Shown here: piece after piece, positions 1 to 7,728 of the stretch
Layout of the letters: every line of letters starts with the position of its first letter
How positions within the stretch are numbered: the stretch's first letter is position 1
Assembly (NCBI RefSeq): GCF_003751945.1
Contig: NZ_RJKL01000001.1
Location: 3,658,001-3,722,000, forward strand
DNA from: Couchioplanes caeruleus
GTDB taxonomy: Bacteria; Actinomycetota; Actinomycetes; Mycobacteriales; Micromonosporaceae
Length of the DNA: 64,000 nucleotides
Direction: 5' to 3'
Translations under genes and position numbers: made by a program
Notes under the pieces: generated by a model
What the model was told of the DNA's origin: nothing
What the model saw: the letters and a program-made list of their open reading frames with translations, nothing else
Databases searched by the model: none

Positions 1-44
1 CCGCCGCGCCCCACCGACCACCGTCACCCGGGTATAACCGACAC

Positions 45-302
45 TCACCGGCCGCCTCCCGGCACCGTGACGGAATTTCGCTGCTGCTGCTCGGCGCGCT
101 GGGCGAGCTGTTCCTGCAGGAACGACCAGCCGACGCATCCCGCGCAGAGCACGGCCGCGACGGCGGCCCCGGCCACCAGTCGGCCCAGCAGGTTGGCGGC
201 GGCACGCCGCGTCCGCAGCGTCCCCCAGAGCAACGCATCCCGCAGCCGCCGGCGACGCACCGCCACCGACTCGAGCAACTGCGCGTCGAAATCCCGCGCC
301 AC
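45..302 (-). CDS. small single-pass membrane protein
   Basis: An 85-aa protein of unknown function. A basic stretch (residues 16-41, many Arg) precedes one hydrophobic helix (about 42-62) and a short Gln/Glu-rich tail, so a membrane-anchored protein with a cytoplasmic N-terminus is likely. I chose the GTG at 302 because GGGGAGG lies 5 bases upstream; an ATG at 431 in the same frame would add 43 low-complexity residues and overlap the upstream remnant. It is the last gene on the minus strand after the toxin/immunity-like genes, but its role there is unknown. Confidence 0.6.
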   Translation of the reverse strand: MARDFDAQLLESVAVRRRRLRDALLWGTLRTRRAAANLLGRLVAGAAVAAVLCAGCVGWSFLQEQLAQRAEQQQRNSVTVPGGGR

Positions 303-399
303 TGACACCTCCCCAGGTCCCGCCGTCCGTGAGGCTACCCACTGGCGAGCCGTTACGCCGACTGCGCCCGCTCCCGTGCCGGCAGCGCGCGAGGCCAGG

Positions 400-585
400 T
401 CAGACGCCGAAGGAATGCTGCTCGATGTCACCCGGTGTGGCGACGTGGTGGACGTCGTGCAGGGTCCGCACCATCAGCTCGGCGATCCGGGCAGCGTCGC
501 GGTGCAACGGCCACTGACCGATGTCGAGCCACCAGTTGTCCACAGCTCCCACGTCGGCACACTCACGCCATCGCCTCCGCCACCT
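400..585 (-). pseudogene. decayed C-terminal half of a TY-Chap (YbjN-like) gene
   Basis: The minus strand encodes a stretch starting near WRECADVGAVDNWW and ending HSFGV-stop. It aligns well with the C-terminal half of the intact TY-Chap-like protein at 1077..1481: both share a DNW motif, a WPL motif, an Ala-rich helix and the L-x-D-V segment in the same order. The N-terminal half is missing and the frame is open only to 651, overlapping the end of the upstream DUF6301 gene. It is therefore best read as the 3' remnant of a second copy. A short 50-aa gene starting at the GTG at 552 is possible but less likely. Confidence 0.6.
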
Positions 586-1054
586 GGTCCCATTCGTCCT
601 GAAACCTGTTGCTCGCCCAGGTCAGCGTCACGTCGACTTCCAGGTTGCGGATCAGGACCGTGGAGTCCTCGAGTCGCCAGCGCACGGTCGGCGGCTCCGA
701 CTGCTGCCGGCCCGTGGGCTCACCCAGCGCGGCGGCGACGGTCGCGACGGCGTCCGCGAACGCGTCACCCATGAACCGGTCGCGGTCGGGTCCCGCCTGC
801 CGTACGAGCTGGGTGATCTGCATGGTGATGTCGTCGACGTGGCCGCCCCGGAACGCCAACTCGATCTCTTCCCCGCCGAGGTTCCAGCCGGCCTCGGACA
901 CGGCACCCTTGCCGTCGATGACCTCGAGCAGGTCCCAGCCCAGCCGGCGGCACAGCTCCGGCACCCCGTCGGGACGCCACGACCAGCGGGTGTCCCCGAT
1001 CCCGGCCGCCAGGGACCGCAGCGCGTCGTCGTCGATCGTTCGCCAGGCGGTCAT
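563..1054 (-). CDS. DUF6301 family protein (copy 1)
   Basis: A 163-aa soluble protein that I recognise as DUF6301-like, with no predicted membrane segment. It is a clear paralogue of the gene at 1488..1964: both have an R-x-I start, a DLR/ALRSL helix, a W-SW motif, RLGW followed by E-V-I-D, a GHVDDI/GEVDRI strand, and an R-W-R segment near the end. It begins 22 bases after the TY-Chap gene and is followed by the decayed TY-Chap copy. Its position behind a type VII toxin-like gene suggests an immunity or chaperone role; that is inference, as the family has no established activity that I know of. Confidence 0.75.
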   Translation of the reverse strand: MTAWRTIDDDALRSLAAGIGDTRWSWRPDGVPELCRRLGWDLLEVIDGKGAVSEAGWNLGGEEIELAFRGGHVDDITMQITQLVRQAGPDRDRFMGDAFADAVATVAAALGEPTGRQQSEPPTVRWRLEDSTVLIRNLEVDVTLTWASNRFQDEWDQVAEAMA

Positions 1055-1076
1055 GCGTCAGCGACGCCTCCAAGAC

Positions 1077-1481
1077 TCAGGGATGTGCCGTGAAAACGTT
1101 GAAGCGCCGAGCTTCCAACACCCGAGGATCGTCGACCTTCATGACATCGCGAAGAGTCGAGACGAGGCGCTGCGCCAGGCTCCGGGCCGCGGCGGTCCTC
1201 AGTGGCCACTCTTCGCTGTGTCGCCAGTTGTCCAAACCGAGGCTCGGCTCCGGGTGCCGCCACCCGAGGGCCTCGAGTCGCTCCTCGTCATCCGCGCTGA
1301 GCCGTTGATCCGACGGTAGCCACCGGTTGGATACGGCCTCGGCGTCCAGGCGGTCGCTACCCTGCTTGAACTGCACGAAGCGGTCCCCGTCCGACAGGAT
1401 GACCGTATCGCCATTCGCCATGAACAACATCTCGGTGGCCAACTCTTCGGCGAGCTGTTCCCAGAGCTCAGGGTTGGTCAT
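1077..1481 (-). CDS. TY-Chap (YbjN-like) protein
   Basis: A 134-aa acidic soluble protein. The N-terminus (PELWEQLAEELATEM followed by a strand with VILSDGDRFVQF) and the C-terminal helical part (LDNW, EWPLRTAAARSLAQRL) match the type III secretion/YbjN-like peptide-binding chaperone fold named TY-Chap, common in actinobacteria near secreted proteins. The ATG at 1481 lies 6 bases after the DUF6301 gene, so the two are co-transcribed. It may bind the toxin or an ESX substrate before export; this is inferred from context only. Confidence 0.65.
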   Translation of the reverse strand: MTNPELWEQLAEELATEMLFMANGDTVILSDGDRFVQFKQGSDRLDAEAVSNRWLPSDQRLSADDEERLEALGWRHPEPSLGLDNWRHSEEWPLRTAAARSLAQRLVSTLRDVMKVDDPRVLEARRFNVFTAHP

Positions 1482-1487
1482 GGAAAC

Positions 1488-1964
1488 CTATGCCTTCAGG
1501 CTGTCTAGTTTGTCTTGGAAATCGTTCTGAGCCCACGCCAGGCTCACCGCGAGACGAGTGTTGGCGATGGAGATGGTGGAGGTGGAGTTCCTCCATCGCA
1601 CTTCAGGCTGTTCTCCAACCTTCTGTTCGCTTGGCGGCCCGAGCAGATCCTTGGCCGTCGACACGGCTTCGCTGAATGCGTCCTGCAGTGTCGACAGTTC
1701 CGCGCTGCGATCGGAAGCGACATCGGTGATCCGCATGATGATGCGATCCACCTCCCCGTTGCGGAACGGTACGTTGACCTCGTCGCGACTCAGACCCCAC
1801 TGAGGTGTGACGACGATGCCGTCATCATCGATCACCTCGATCACCTGCCAACCGAGGCGCTCGATCACCTGCGGCGCTTCGGCGGACGTCCAGCTCCAAC
1901 TGGTTTCCTTGAGCGTCGTCAGCGTCGCCCGAAGGTCGTCGCGGTTGATCACACGCAGTGGCAC
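1488..1964 (-). CDS. DUF6301 family protein (copy 2)
   Basis: A 158-aa soluble protein, paralogue of the gene at 563..1054. I chose the GTG at 1964, preceded by GGCGGAAG, because it gives the same N-terminal length as the paralogue (VPLRVINRDDLR against MTAWRTIDDDALR); a TTG at 1988 would overlap the toxin stop. It starts 20 bases after the toxin gene ends, the usual place for an immunity gene in polymorphic toxin loci. Immunity to the upstream C-terminal domain is the most economical hypothesis, but nothing in the sequence proves it. Confidence 0.75.
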   Translation of the reverse strand: MPLRVINRDDLRATLTTLKETSWSWTSAEAPQVIERLGWQVIEVIDDDGIVVTPQWGLSRDEVNVPFRNGEVDRIIMRITDVASDRSAELSTLQDAFSEAVSTAKDLLGPPSEQKVGEQPEVRWRNSTSTISIANTRLAVSLAWAQNDFQDKLDSLKA

Positions 1965-1984
1965 TATGCTTCCGCCTTCCGGGC

Positions 1985-4549
1985 TCAATCAGAACCAGTC
2001 ACTCGAATTGGTACTTGGCCCATACGAGCGCTGTCAACAATGTAGTCGGTGGCGGTGACCAGTCCCGCTTCCGATGTGTGCACGTGGATGTATCGTATCG
2101 TACCCTGCGTGGTGCCGTTCACTATGTTTTGGACGGCGGCTCGCAGCTCGGGGTTGTTTTTCAGAATAGGGCCGAGCTTGTTGTCGATCTGCAGCATTTC
2201 CCGGAGGTATTCCGGCGACATCTGTTTGGCCAGGATCTTCGGACCGTCGGGGTTCGCAGGGTTTTCCACCCAGCGTTCGCCCTTGGGACTGCCTACGCCC
2301 TTCTCCTCGATCGCGATGAAGGATTTGTTGTCCGCCGAGATCAGGGTGCGATCCAGGTTGCCCGACGTGCCGCGCGTGCCATCGCCCTCCGTGATTGTTC
2401 GGTAGTCGGGGAACTCCCTGGCCGCGACCAGCGCCCCACCAGCCTCACCGACGCGGGCGCTCGCGGCGTTCAAGTCGTTCCCCAGACTGGCGAATTCGTT
2501 GCCGTACTTCTCCAGGCGGAGCAGTTCCGCTCGACCGAGGTAGGGGGCGGCTTCGTCGTAGAGTTCCCTGAGCCGACCCTCGCTCAGGTTACGGGTCATG
2601 GAGACGCCATGCTCCTTGAGTTTCTCCGCGATCGGCCCGAGATGCGTGTCCCACAATTGCCCTCGGGCGGCGACAACCTCGTTGCGGGCGGACACGGCGT
2701 CTCGAACGGCTGCGTCGAGAGGCGTGTCGCCATCCGGAACGTAGGCGCGCTGTGTCGCGAGATCGGGAACGCCGTGGACGCCGTTCCGCCCCTCAAGGAC
2801 GTACGGATTGTCCTCGGTCGCGAACCGGCCGTTCTCGCGGAGATCGCCATTGATGTCACGAATCGTGCCATCCCGGTCTCCGTCGAAGTGCAGTCTGCCG
2901 TCGCCGTCGCGGAACAGTTCGAGGCCGTACTGCTTGTCGCGCATCCCCGTGGGCGTCATGTCGTTCGCTTCGTACCGCCCTTGAGAACCGCCATCGCGCC
3001 CGGGGCCCTCCGAGTCGCCGCTTCGGTCTCGCCCGGCCTGACCGTCCGGCGTCGAGGTGGAGCCCTCGTCGGGGCGGCTCCCGCCGACGGCGTCATCCCC
3101 ACCACGCCCGGCATCGCCGAGGTCGTCTCCACCACGGCCGACGTCACCGAGATCGTCTCCACCACGGCCGGCATCGCCGAGGTCGTCGAGGCCTGCGCCG
3201 CGTCCGGCTGACGGGGGGAGGTCGAAGCCTGCGCCGCGGCCGGTCGACGGGGGAAGGTCGGTGGGCGGGCCGCCGCGTCCTGCACCGACCAGCGCCGGTT
3301 CCTCTACCCGTACCGGCGGCTGTTCGCCGCGGCCCACCAGGTCGTCTCCGGGCGTGGCCCGGTCCGCGCTCGCCGCGATGTCGTCGGCCTGCCGCAACGC
3401 CAGTTCCAGCGCCGGATCGGCCTTGACCACATCACCCAGCGCGGCATCGATCTGCTTCGCCAGATCCCCCACCGTCGGTAGATCATCGACCTTGCCCACA
3501 TCGGCGACATTGCTCAGATCGTCGCCGAGCCTGCCCAGATCGCCGACCTTGCCCGCGTCCGCGGCCACATCGGCGGCCTTGCCCGCATCCGCCGCCTTGC
3601 CCGCATCCGCCCCGGCCGCCGCACCCTTGCCGGCCTTGCCCAACGTGCCGACCTTCGCCGCCGCCAACGGCAGAGTGACCACGTTGTAGAGCACGTTGCC
3701 GAACGCCCGCGCCGGGTCCTTGCTCCACTCGTCCCAGGCCAAAAAGCTCTTACCGAACTCCTTCCACGCCTTGAACGAATTCTCCGTATCGAAGATCAGC
3801 CCACCGGTCAGCGTCCACAACCCGCCCCACGAGGCGCTGAACGTGTCCCAGTCGAACGGGTTGATCAGACCGAACAGGCCCTTGATATCGCCCCAGAGCC
3901 CGTCGACGACCACACCCTTCGTGCCGGACCAGACCGCGTTCCAGGTATCGACGTACCAGGGCTCGTCCTTCTCCTCCGCCACCCCCCACGGCCGCTCGGC
4001 GTCGCCGGGGAGCTGACCGGCGTCGAACCCGTACGCATTCGCCTTGCCGCTGCCGTCGTTGACGGTCCACTGCGGGCCGCCGTAGAGCCGGTTGATCCGG
4101 TTCGCCGTCTCCCGCTCGGCGGCCATCAACGCCGCCACCTGCGTGTCGACCTGGCTGATCAACTGGTTGTTCTGGTTGACCTTGTCGCCGTCTTCGCGCC
4201 AGTCGTCGTCGCCGTCGATGCTCGAGACGAACGCGCCGGCTTCACCTTTCAACTGGGTGAGCCGGTTCGCGATCGGACGCACCGTCGCCGCGTACTGCAC
4301 CAGCGCGGCACCGACCTCCTCGACGTCGTCGGCGACCGCGTCCGCGCCGGTCTGCACCACAGCGGTCATCCCGAACAACTGCGCCGCCTCCGGCGCGTCG
4401 TAGAACGCCGACAACCCCTGCCACGTGCTGTGCACGTCCGCACCCGCCGTGCGGAACGCGCCCCCGGCCGACTTCAGCGCAGCGGCGTGCGTCTCGACCG
4501 CACCCAGATCGCCGCTGAACTCCGGAATCGCCTCCGGCTTGATGACCAC
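1985..4549 (-). CDS. type VII-exported polymorphic toxin-like protein, nuclease-like C-terminus
   Basis: An 854-aa modular protein. Residues about 1-170 form a helical region resembling WXG100/LXG export domains (VETHAAALKSAG..., an early DVHSTWQGL with a W-x-G, and long helices). A hydrophobic, Trp-rich region follows (about 205-290), then an Ala/Gly/Lys/Asp linker (GKAADAGK repeats) and Asp/Gly-rich repeats of the DDLGDAGRGG type. The C-terminal 250 residues are a distinct globular domain with D733 in GNLDRTLI and E748-x-K750 in IAIEEKG, which fits a PD-(D/E)xK nuclease core. I chose the GTG at 4549 because GGGGGAAG lies just upstream. WXG100-like genes precede it and DUF6301/TY-Chap genes follow, so secretion by an ESX system and contact-dependent toxicity are inferred. 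Confidence 0.7.
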   Translation of the reverse strand: MVIKPEAIPEFSGDLGAVETHAAALKSAGGAFRTAGADVHSTWQGLSAFYDAPEAAQLFGMTAVVQTGADAVADDVEEVGAALVQYAATVRPIANRLTQLKGEAGAFVSSIDGDDDWREDGDKVNQNNQLISQVDTQVAALMAAERETANRINRLYGGPQWTVNDGSGKANAYGFDAGQLPGDAERPWGVAEEKDEPWYVDTWNAVWSGTKGVVVDGLWGDIKGLFGLINPFDWDTFSASWGGLWTLTGGLIFDTENSFKAWKEFGKSFLAWDEWSKDPARAFGNVLYNVVTLPLAAAKVGTLGKAGKGAAAGADAGKAADAGKAADVAADAGKVGDLGRLGDDLSNVADVGKVDDLPTVGDLAKQIDAALGDVVKADPALELALRQADDIAASADRATPGDDLVGRGEQPPVRVEEPALVGAGRGGPPTDLPPSTGRGAGFDLPPSAGRGAGLDDLGDAGRGGDDLGDVGRGGDDLGDAGRGGDDAVGGSRPDEGSTSTPDGQAGRDRSGDSEGPGRDGGSQGRYEANDMTPTGMRDKQYGLELFRDGDGRLHFDGDRDGTIRDINGDLRENGRFATEDNPYVLEGRNGVHGVPDLATQRAYVPDGDTPLDAAVRDAVSARNEVVAARGQLWDTHLGPIAEKLKEHGVSMTRNLSEGRLRELYDEAAPYLGRAELLRLEKYGNEFASLGNDLNAASARVGEAGGALVAAREFPDYRTITEGDGTRGTSGNLDRTLISADNKSFIAIEEKGVGSPKGERWVENPANPDGPKILAKQMSPEYLREMLQIDNKLGPILKNNPELRAAVQNIVNGTTQGTIRYIHVHTSEAGLVTATDYIVDSARMGQVPIRVTGSD

Positions 4550-4574
4550 GTGCTTCCCCCGTCGGTAGCGGCCC

Positions 4575-4910
4575 TCAGCGGCCGCGGAAGTCGTTTTCCG
4601 GCGGCGGCGCGACCGCGTTGGCCTGCGCCGTCCGAGCCATCTCCAGATCACCGTCGATGTACGCCCTGGTGGCGTTCACCGCGCCGGTCAACGCCCGGCC
4701 GGTCCGCTCCACCACCGACTTCATCGCCGGCGCCTTGTTCTCGGCAAAACCGGCCAGAGCGCCCGCCACGATCTCACTGCCACACGCGGTCGCCGCGCCC
4801 TCCAAGGCGGTGCCGTACTTCGTGGCCGCGGTCTCGAAGCCCTTGGCGGCCTCACCCGTCCGCGTCACCACCCCCGCCACCCCGGGCGGGTCGATGTCCC
4901 ATCTGCTCAC
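4575..4910 (-). CDS. DUF6507 family protein
   Basis: A 111-aa helical protein. The start MSRWDIDPPGVAGVVTRTGE is characteristic of the DUF6507 family found in actinobacterial type VII secretion gene clusters. It is a small Ala-rich helical protein with no signal peptide or membrane helix, the same size class as EspC/WXG100-like substrates. It lies 25 bases before the toxin gene and downstream of two ESAT-6-like genes, so it is probably a secretion partner or adaptor of the toxin. That role is inferred. Confidence 0.7.
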   Translation of the reverse strand: MSRWDIDPPGVAGVVTRTGEAAKGFETAATKYGTALEGAATACGSEIVAGALAGFAENKAPAMKSVVERTGRALTGAVNATRAYIDGDLEMARTAQANAVAPPPENDFRGR

Positions 4911-4979
4911 GTTCAGCTCCCGACGACCTCGACACTTGCGGCTTCACCGACTCCCCACGTGTCACCGCGGGAAGGCGGT

Positions 4980-5285
4980 TCAGCCGATCGCGTCGACGGC
5001 CGCCTTGGCCCGCGACAATGTGGTCTGCGCGGTCTCATCGTTGCGCTGCAACGTGCTGCGCACCAGCGCGATGATCGAACGCACCTCGCCGGCGGCGCTG
5101 TTCCAGCGGACTTCCTTGTCGTGATACTGATCCGCCACACCATCGGCCAAGAAGTCGGCCATCGCCGCCTTCACCGCTGCGTCCCGGTCATTGATCAGCA
5201 CCTCGAGCCGGGCCACCACCGCCTGCAGGTTGCCCTGCGCCTCCCCGGACGTGGCCATGTCGAAGCTACGACGATCCGAACTCAT
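4980..5285 (-). CDS. ESAT-6-like small secreted protein
   Basis: A 101-aa helical protein of the ESAT-6/WXG100 class. It carries a helix-turn-helix hairpin: a first helix around GNLQAVVARLEVLINDRDAAV, a turn region with W (KEVRWNSAAGEV) and a second helix ending in AKAAVDAIG. I recognise it as resembling entries labelled pore-forming ESAT-6 family protein. The ATG at 5285 has AAGGGG upstream; a longer frame to 5399 would overlap the upstream gene region without an RBS. It is probably exported with, or as partner of, the neighbouring WXG100 protein. Confidence 0.75.
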   Translation of the reverse strand: MSSDRRSFDMATSGEAQGNLQAVVARLEVLINDRDAAVKAAMADFLADGVADQYHDKEVRWNSAAGEVRSIIALVRSTLQRNDETAQTTLSRAKAAVDAIG

Positions 5286-5316
5286 CCCTGCACCCCTTCG
5301 CCTCGTGGACCGAAGA

Positions 5317-5658
5317 TCAGCGGCCGGCGCCGAAACGGGCGGCGTCGAAGTTCGCCGCGCCTTCCGTGCTGCTCGCATTCGACGCCATGTCCTGCTCACC
5401 CTCGCGGAACGAGGTGTCCATGCCGCCGATACCGCCGAGGATCGCCGACAGAGAACGGTTCAGCTCCCCGGTGATCTCATCCGCACGCATCTTGAAGCGG
5501 TCGAAAGCGGCCTTCCCGGCGCCGTGGAAATTGCCCTCCAACGGCGAAGCGGCCTGCACCAACTGCTTGATCAGAGCGCCGAGCTCCTCGTTCGAACCAC
5601 TGGTCTTGGTTCGCAACGTCCCCAGCGTCTCGGCACCCATGTCGAACTTCTGGCCCAT
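5317..5658 (-). CDS. WXG100-like protein
   Basis: A 113-aa helical hairpin protein, the first gene of the minus-strand effector operon. It has MGQKFDMGAETLGTL, a long first helix, a central SPLEGNFHGAGKAAFDRF segment where F replaces the Trp of the usual W-x-G, and a second helix ending with a Gly/Asn/Ser tail. Length and order match WXG100 type VII substrates. GGAGG lies 10 bases before the ATG. Pairing with the ESAT-6-like protein 31 bases downstream is likely. Confidence 0.75.
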   Translation of the reverse strand: MGQKFDMGAETLGTLRTKTSGSNEELGALIKQLVQAASPLEGNFHGAGKAAFDRFKMRADEITGELNRSLSAILGGIGGMDTSFREGEQDMASNASSTEGAANFDAARFGAGR

Positions 5659-5786
5659 GAACGCTCAACCTCCCCCATGGATCAACCACTCGCAGTGCAG
5701 CACGAAGTGTAGTGCAGCTCGTGAATGGCTGACACTGCCGAACACGTCCGGCGTACCGTCGGCGAGGCCTGCGCCAGGGTCTCGCC
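5659..5786. promoter_or_regulatory. divergent intergenic region with direct repeat AGTGCAGC
   Basis: This 128-bp gap separates the minus-strand type VII operon from the plus-strand NTF2-like pseudogene. It holds two identical 8-mers, AGTGCAGC, at 5694-5701 and 5711-5718, 17 bases apart. That spacing would put two sites on nearly the same helix face, so a regulator site is possible. No clear -10/-35 pair is visible. Confidence 0.3.
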
Positions 5787-6280
5787 GTGACCGCCGACGA
5801 CGCCGAAACCGCAGATCAGGCCACCATTGCCGAGATCGTCCGCACGTACTTCGCGCCTTCGTGTCGGGTGCGGATTGCTCGTCCCGGCTCGACGCGCTCC
5901 CGGATGTCTTCCTGCCGCAGGCGGTCATCGTCCGGACCCGTGGTCGCAAGCCGGCTACGTACGGTGTCGAGGACTTCATCGCTCCGCGGCGGGAGTTGCT
6001 GAGCGGCGGGCGCCTGACCGGCTTCACCGAGTGGGAACTGTCGGGGCACACCGAGGTGTTCGGTGACATCGCCCAGCGTTTCTGCAGCTATGCCACGTCC
6101 GGCGTGCAGGACGGCGTTCCGTTCACCGGCCGCGGGAAGAAGGTGTTCCCGTTCGTCCGCATGCCCACGGGCCGGCGGATCAGCGCCGTGGCGTGGGACG
6201 ACGAGCGGGACGGCCCTGCGATCGATTCTCGAAACATCCGGGTCCGCGCTGGTGCCTTGATGTCACGATGTGGACCATGA
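5787..6280 (+). pseudogene. frameshifted NTF2-like (DUF4440-type) protein
   Basis: The GTG at 5787 starts MTADDAETADQATIAEIVRT and reads correctly to about 5851. After that the family-like sequence continues in another frame (RAFVSGADCSSRLDALPDVF, later ISAVAWDDERDG). One base is missing around 5850-5853. The reconstructed product is about 145-165 aa and resembles small SnoaL/NTF2-fold proteins of actinobacteria, including the VEDFIAPRRELL and GVPFTGRGKKV stretches. It is either a pseudogene or a sequencing error; the clean reading on both sides of a single lost base leaves the latter open. Confidence 0.65.
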
Positions 6281-7353
6281 CGGTGGAACGAACGGTCCGG
6301 CTGCGGTTCGGCCACGCCTCCCACATCGCCGCCACCCACAGCAACCTCTCCGCGGTGCGCAGCGACGGGCGGGTGCTGTGGATCGCCGGCGACGAGACCG
6401 CGACGGTGGAGCGGCTGGTGGCCGACGACGAGCGCCACCCCACCGAGTACGCCGGGCAGGCCACGTTCCGCCTCGCTGACCTGGTGGACCTGCCGGGCGC
6501 CGACCCCGACGCCGAGGCCGACGTCGAGGGGCTGGCTCGCAGCGGGTCGTTCCTGTGGGCGGTCGGGTCGCACAGCCTGCGCCGCAAGCGGATCAAGGCA
6601 CAGCACACCGGCGACAAGGCGCTGAAACGGCTGGCCCGCGTCGAGGGACAGGACAATCGCCAGATCCTGGTGAGGCTCCCGATCACCGACGTCGGCGGAC
6701 TGCCCACCCCGGCCCGCGAAGTCGTCGTCGACGGCGTGCCACAGCGCGCCGCGGTGCTCGCCGGGCGCGACAACCTGCGGGCCCTGCTGCGCGACGACCC
6801 CCATCTCGGCCCTTTCCTGCCCATACCGGGCAAGGACAACGGACTCGACATCGAGGGCATCGCGGTCCACGGCGACCGGGTCTATCTGGGCCTGCGCGGG
6901 CCGGTGCTGCGCGGGTGGGCGTTCGTCCTGGAGCTGCGTCCGTACGCCGACCCGCACCGGCCGGAGCGACTGCGGTTGCGCCCGTTCGGCGACGGGCTGC
7001 CGTACCGCAAGCACGTGCTGGACCTCGACGGCCTGGGCGTCCGCGACCTGTGCCCGGCCGGGGACGACCTGCTGGTCCTCGCCGGCCCGACGATGGACCT
7101 CGACGGGCCGGTGCGCATCTACCGCTGGCACGACGCCTGCCGGGCCGAGCTGCCCGTGGTCGCACGAGCGGACGAGCTGACCCGCGAGCTCGAACTCACC
7201 TACGGCGAGGGCGACGACCACGCCGAGGGCCTTGCGGTGCTGGGCCCGCTGGAGGAGGGCCGCCTGCTGGTCGTCCACGACAGCCCCGCCCAGGCCCGCC
7301 TCACCGCGGCGGACACGGTCCTCGCCGACGTGGTCCGCCTGCCCACCCGCTGA
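6268..7353 (+). CDS. DUF3616 domain-containing protein
   Basis: A protein of about 361 aa that I recognise as DUF3616, with beta-propeller-like repeats (DVEGLARSGSFLWAVGSHS, DIEGIAVHGDRVYLGLRGP, DDHAEGLAVL). No signal peptide or membrane helix is visible, so it is probably cytoplasmic. The function of the family is unknown. Start choice is uncertain: ATG at 6268 or ATG at 6277, neither with a strong RBS. The first conserved segment is VRLRFGHASHIAATHSNLSA. It overlaps the tail of the upstream pseudogene frame. Confidence 0.8.
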   Translation: MWTMTVERTVRLRFGHASHIAATHSNLSAVRSDGRVLWIAGDETATVERLVADDERHPTEYAGQATFRLADLVDLPGADPDAEADVEGLARSGSFLWAVGSHSLRRKRIKAQHTGDKALKRLARVEGQDNRQILVRLPITDVGGLPTPAREVVVDGVPQRAAVLAGRDNLRALLRDDPHLGPFLPIPGKDNGLDIEGIAVHGDRVYLGLRGPVLRGWAFVLELRPYADPHRPERLRLRPFGDGLPYRKHVLDLDGLGVRDLCPAGDDLLVLAGPTMDLDGPVRIYRWHDACRAELPVVARADELTRELELTYGEGDDHAEGLAVLGPLEEGRLLVVHDSPAQARLTAADTVLADVVRLPTR

Positions 7354-7635
7354 TCGCGACTCCGCCCGACCTGGTGCAGGACTGCTCGGTGGTGGGCGTC
7401 CCCGGGCCGGGCGGGCGGGCGCAGGTCCCGATCGCGGTGGTCCGGCTGCAGGCGGACGCCGCCGCGGCCACGGCCGACGTGCTCCTGGAGAAGGCGAACA
7501 AGGAGCTGGCCACGGCCGGGCTGGCGGCGCTCGCCGCGGTGGTGATCGCACGGACGGCCGAGGATTTCCCGCTCGGGCCGACCGGCAAGGTGCTCAAGCG
7601 GGAGCTGCGCACCCGCCACGCGACCGCTGAGCGCT
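7350..7635 (+). pseudogene. C-terminal fragment of an acyl-CoA/AMP-dependent synthetase
   Basis: The frame starting within the DUF3616 stop encodes PDLVQDCSVVGVPGPGG and, about 60 residues later, FPLGPTGKVLKRELR. These match the AMP-binding C-terminal domain, where the lysine in the TGKVLKR motif normally catalyses adenylation. The whole N-terminal adenylation domain is absent, there is no start codon in context, and the frame does not end cleanly. It is a dead remnant left between two intact genes. Confidence 0.65.
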
Positions 7636-7637
7636 CA

Positions 7638-7665
7638 GGGTCACGCCGCTGCCGCGGCGTGACCC
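7638..7665 (+). terminator. 12-bp perfect hairpin
   Basis: GGGTCACGCCGC, the loop TGCC and GCGGCGTGACCC form a perfect 12-bp stem. There is no T-tract, as is usual in high-GC actinobacteria. It lies after the synthetase remnant and 64 bases before the ketopantoate reductase gene, so it probably ends transcription from upstream. Confidence 0.7.
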
Positions 7666-7728
7666 GCGTTCTCCGGCGTACGTGTCAGGATGGCGGCCGT
7701 CTCGATGGATCGTTGAGGAGTCGCCCAG

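Noticed and set aside
6088..7551. 487-aa minus-strand frame
   Set aside because: It is the antisense shadow of the DUF3616 gene and the synthetase remnant: Arg/Gln/Val-rich, no RBS, no domain, and codon use reflects the opposite strand.
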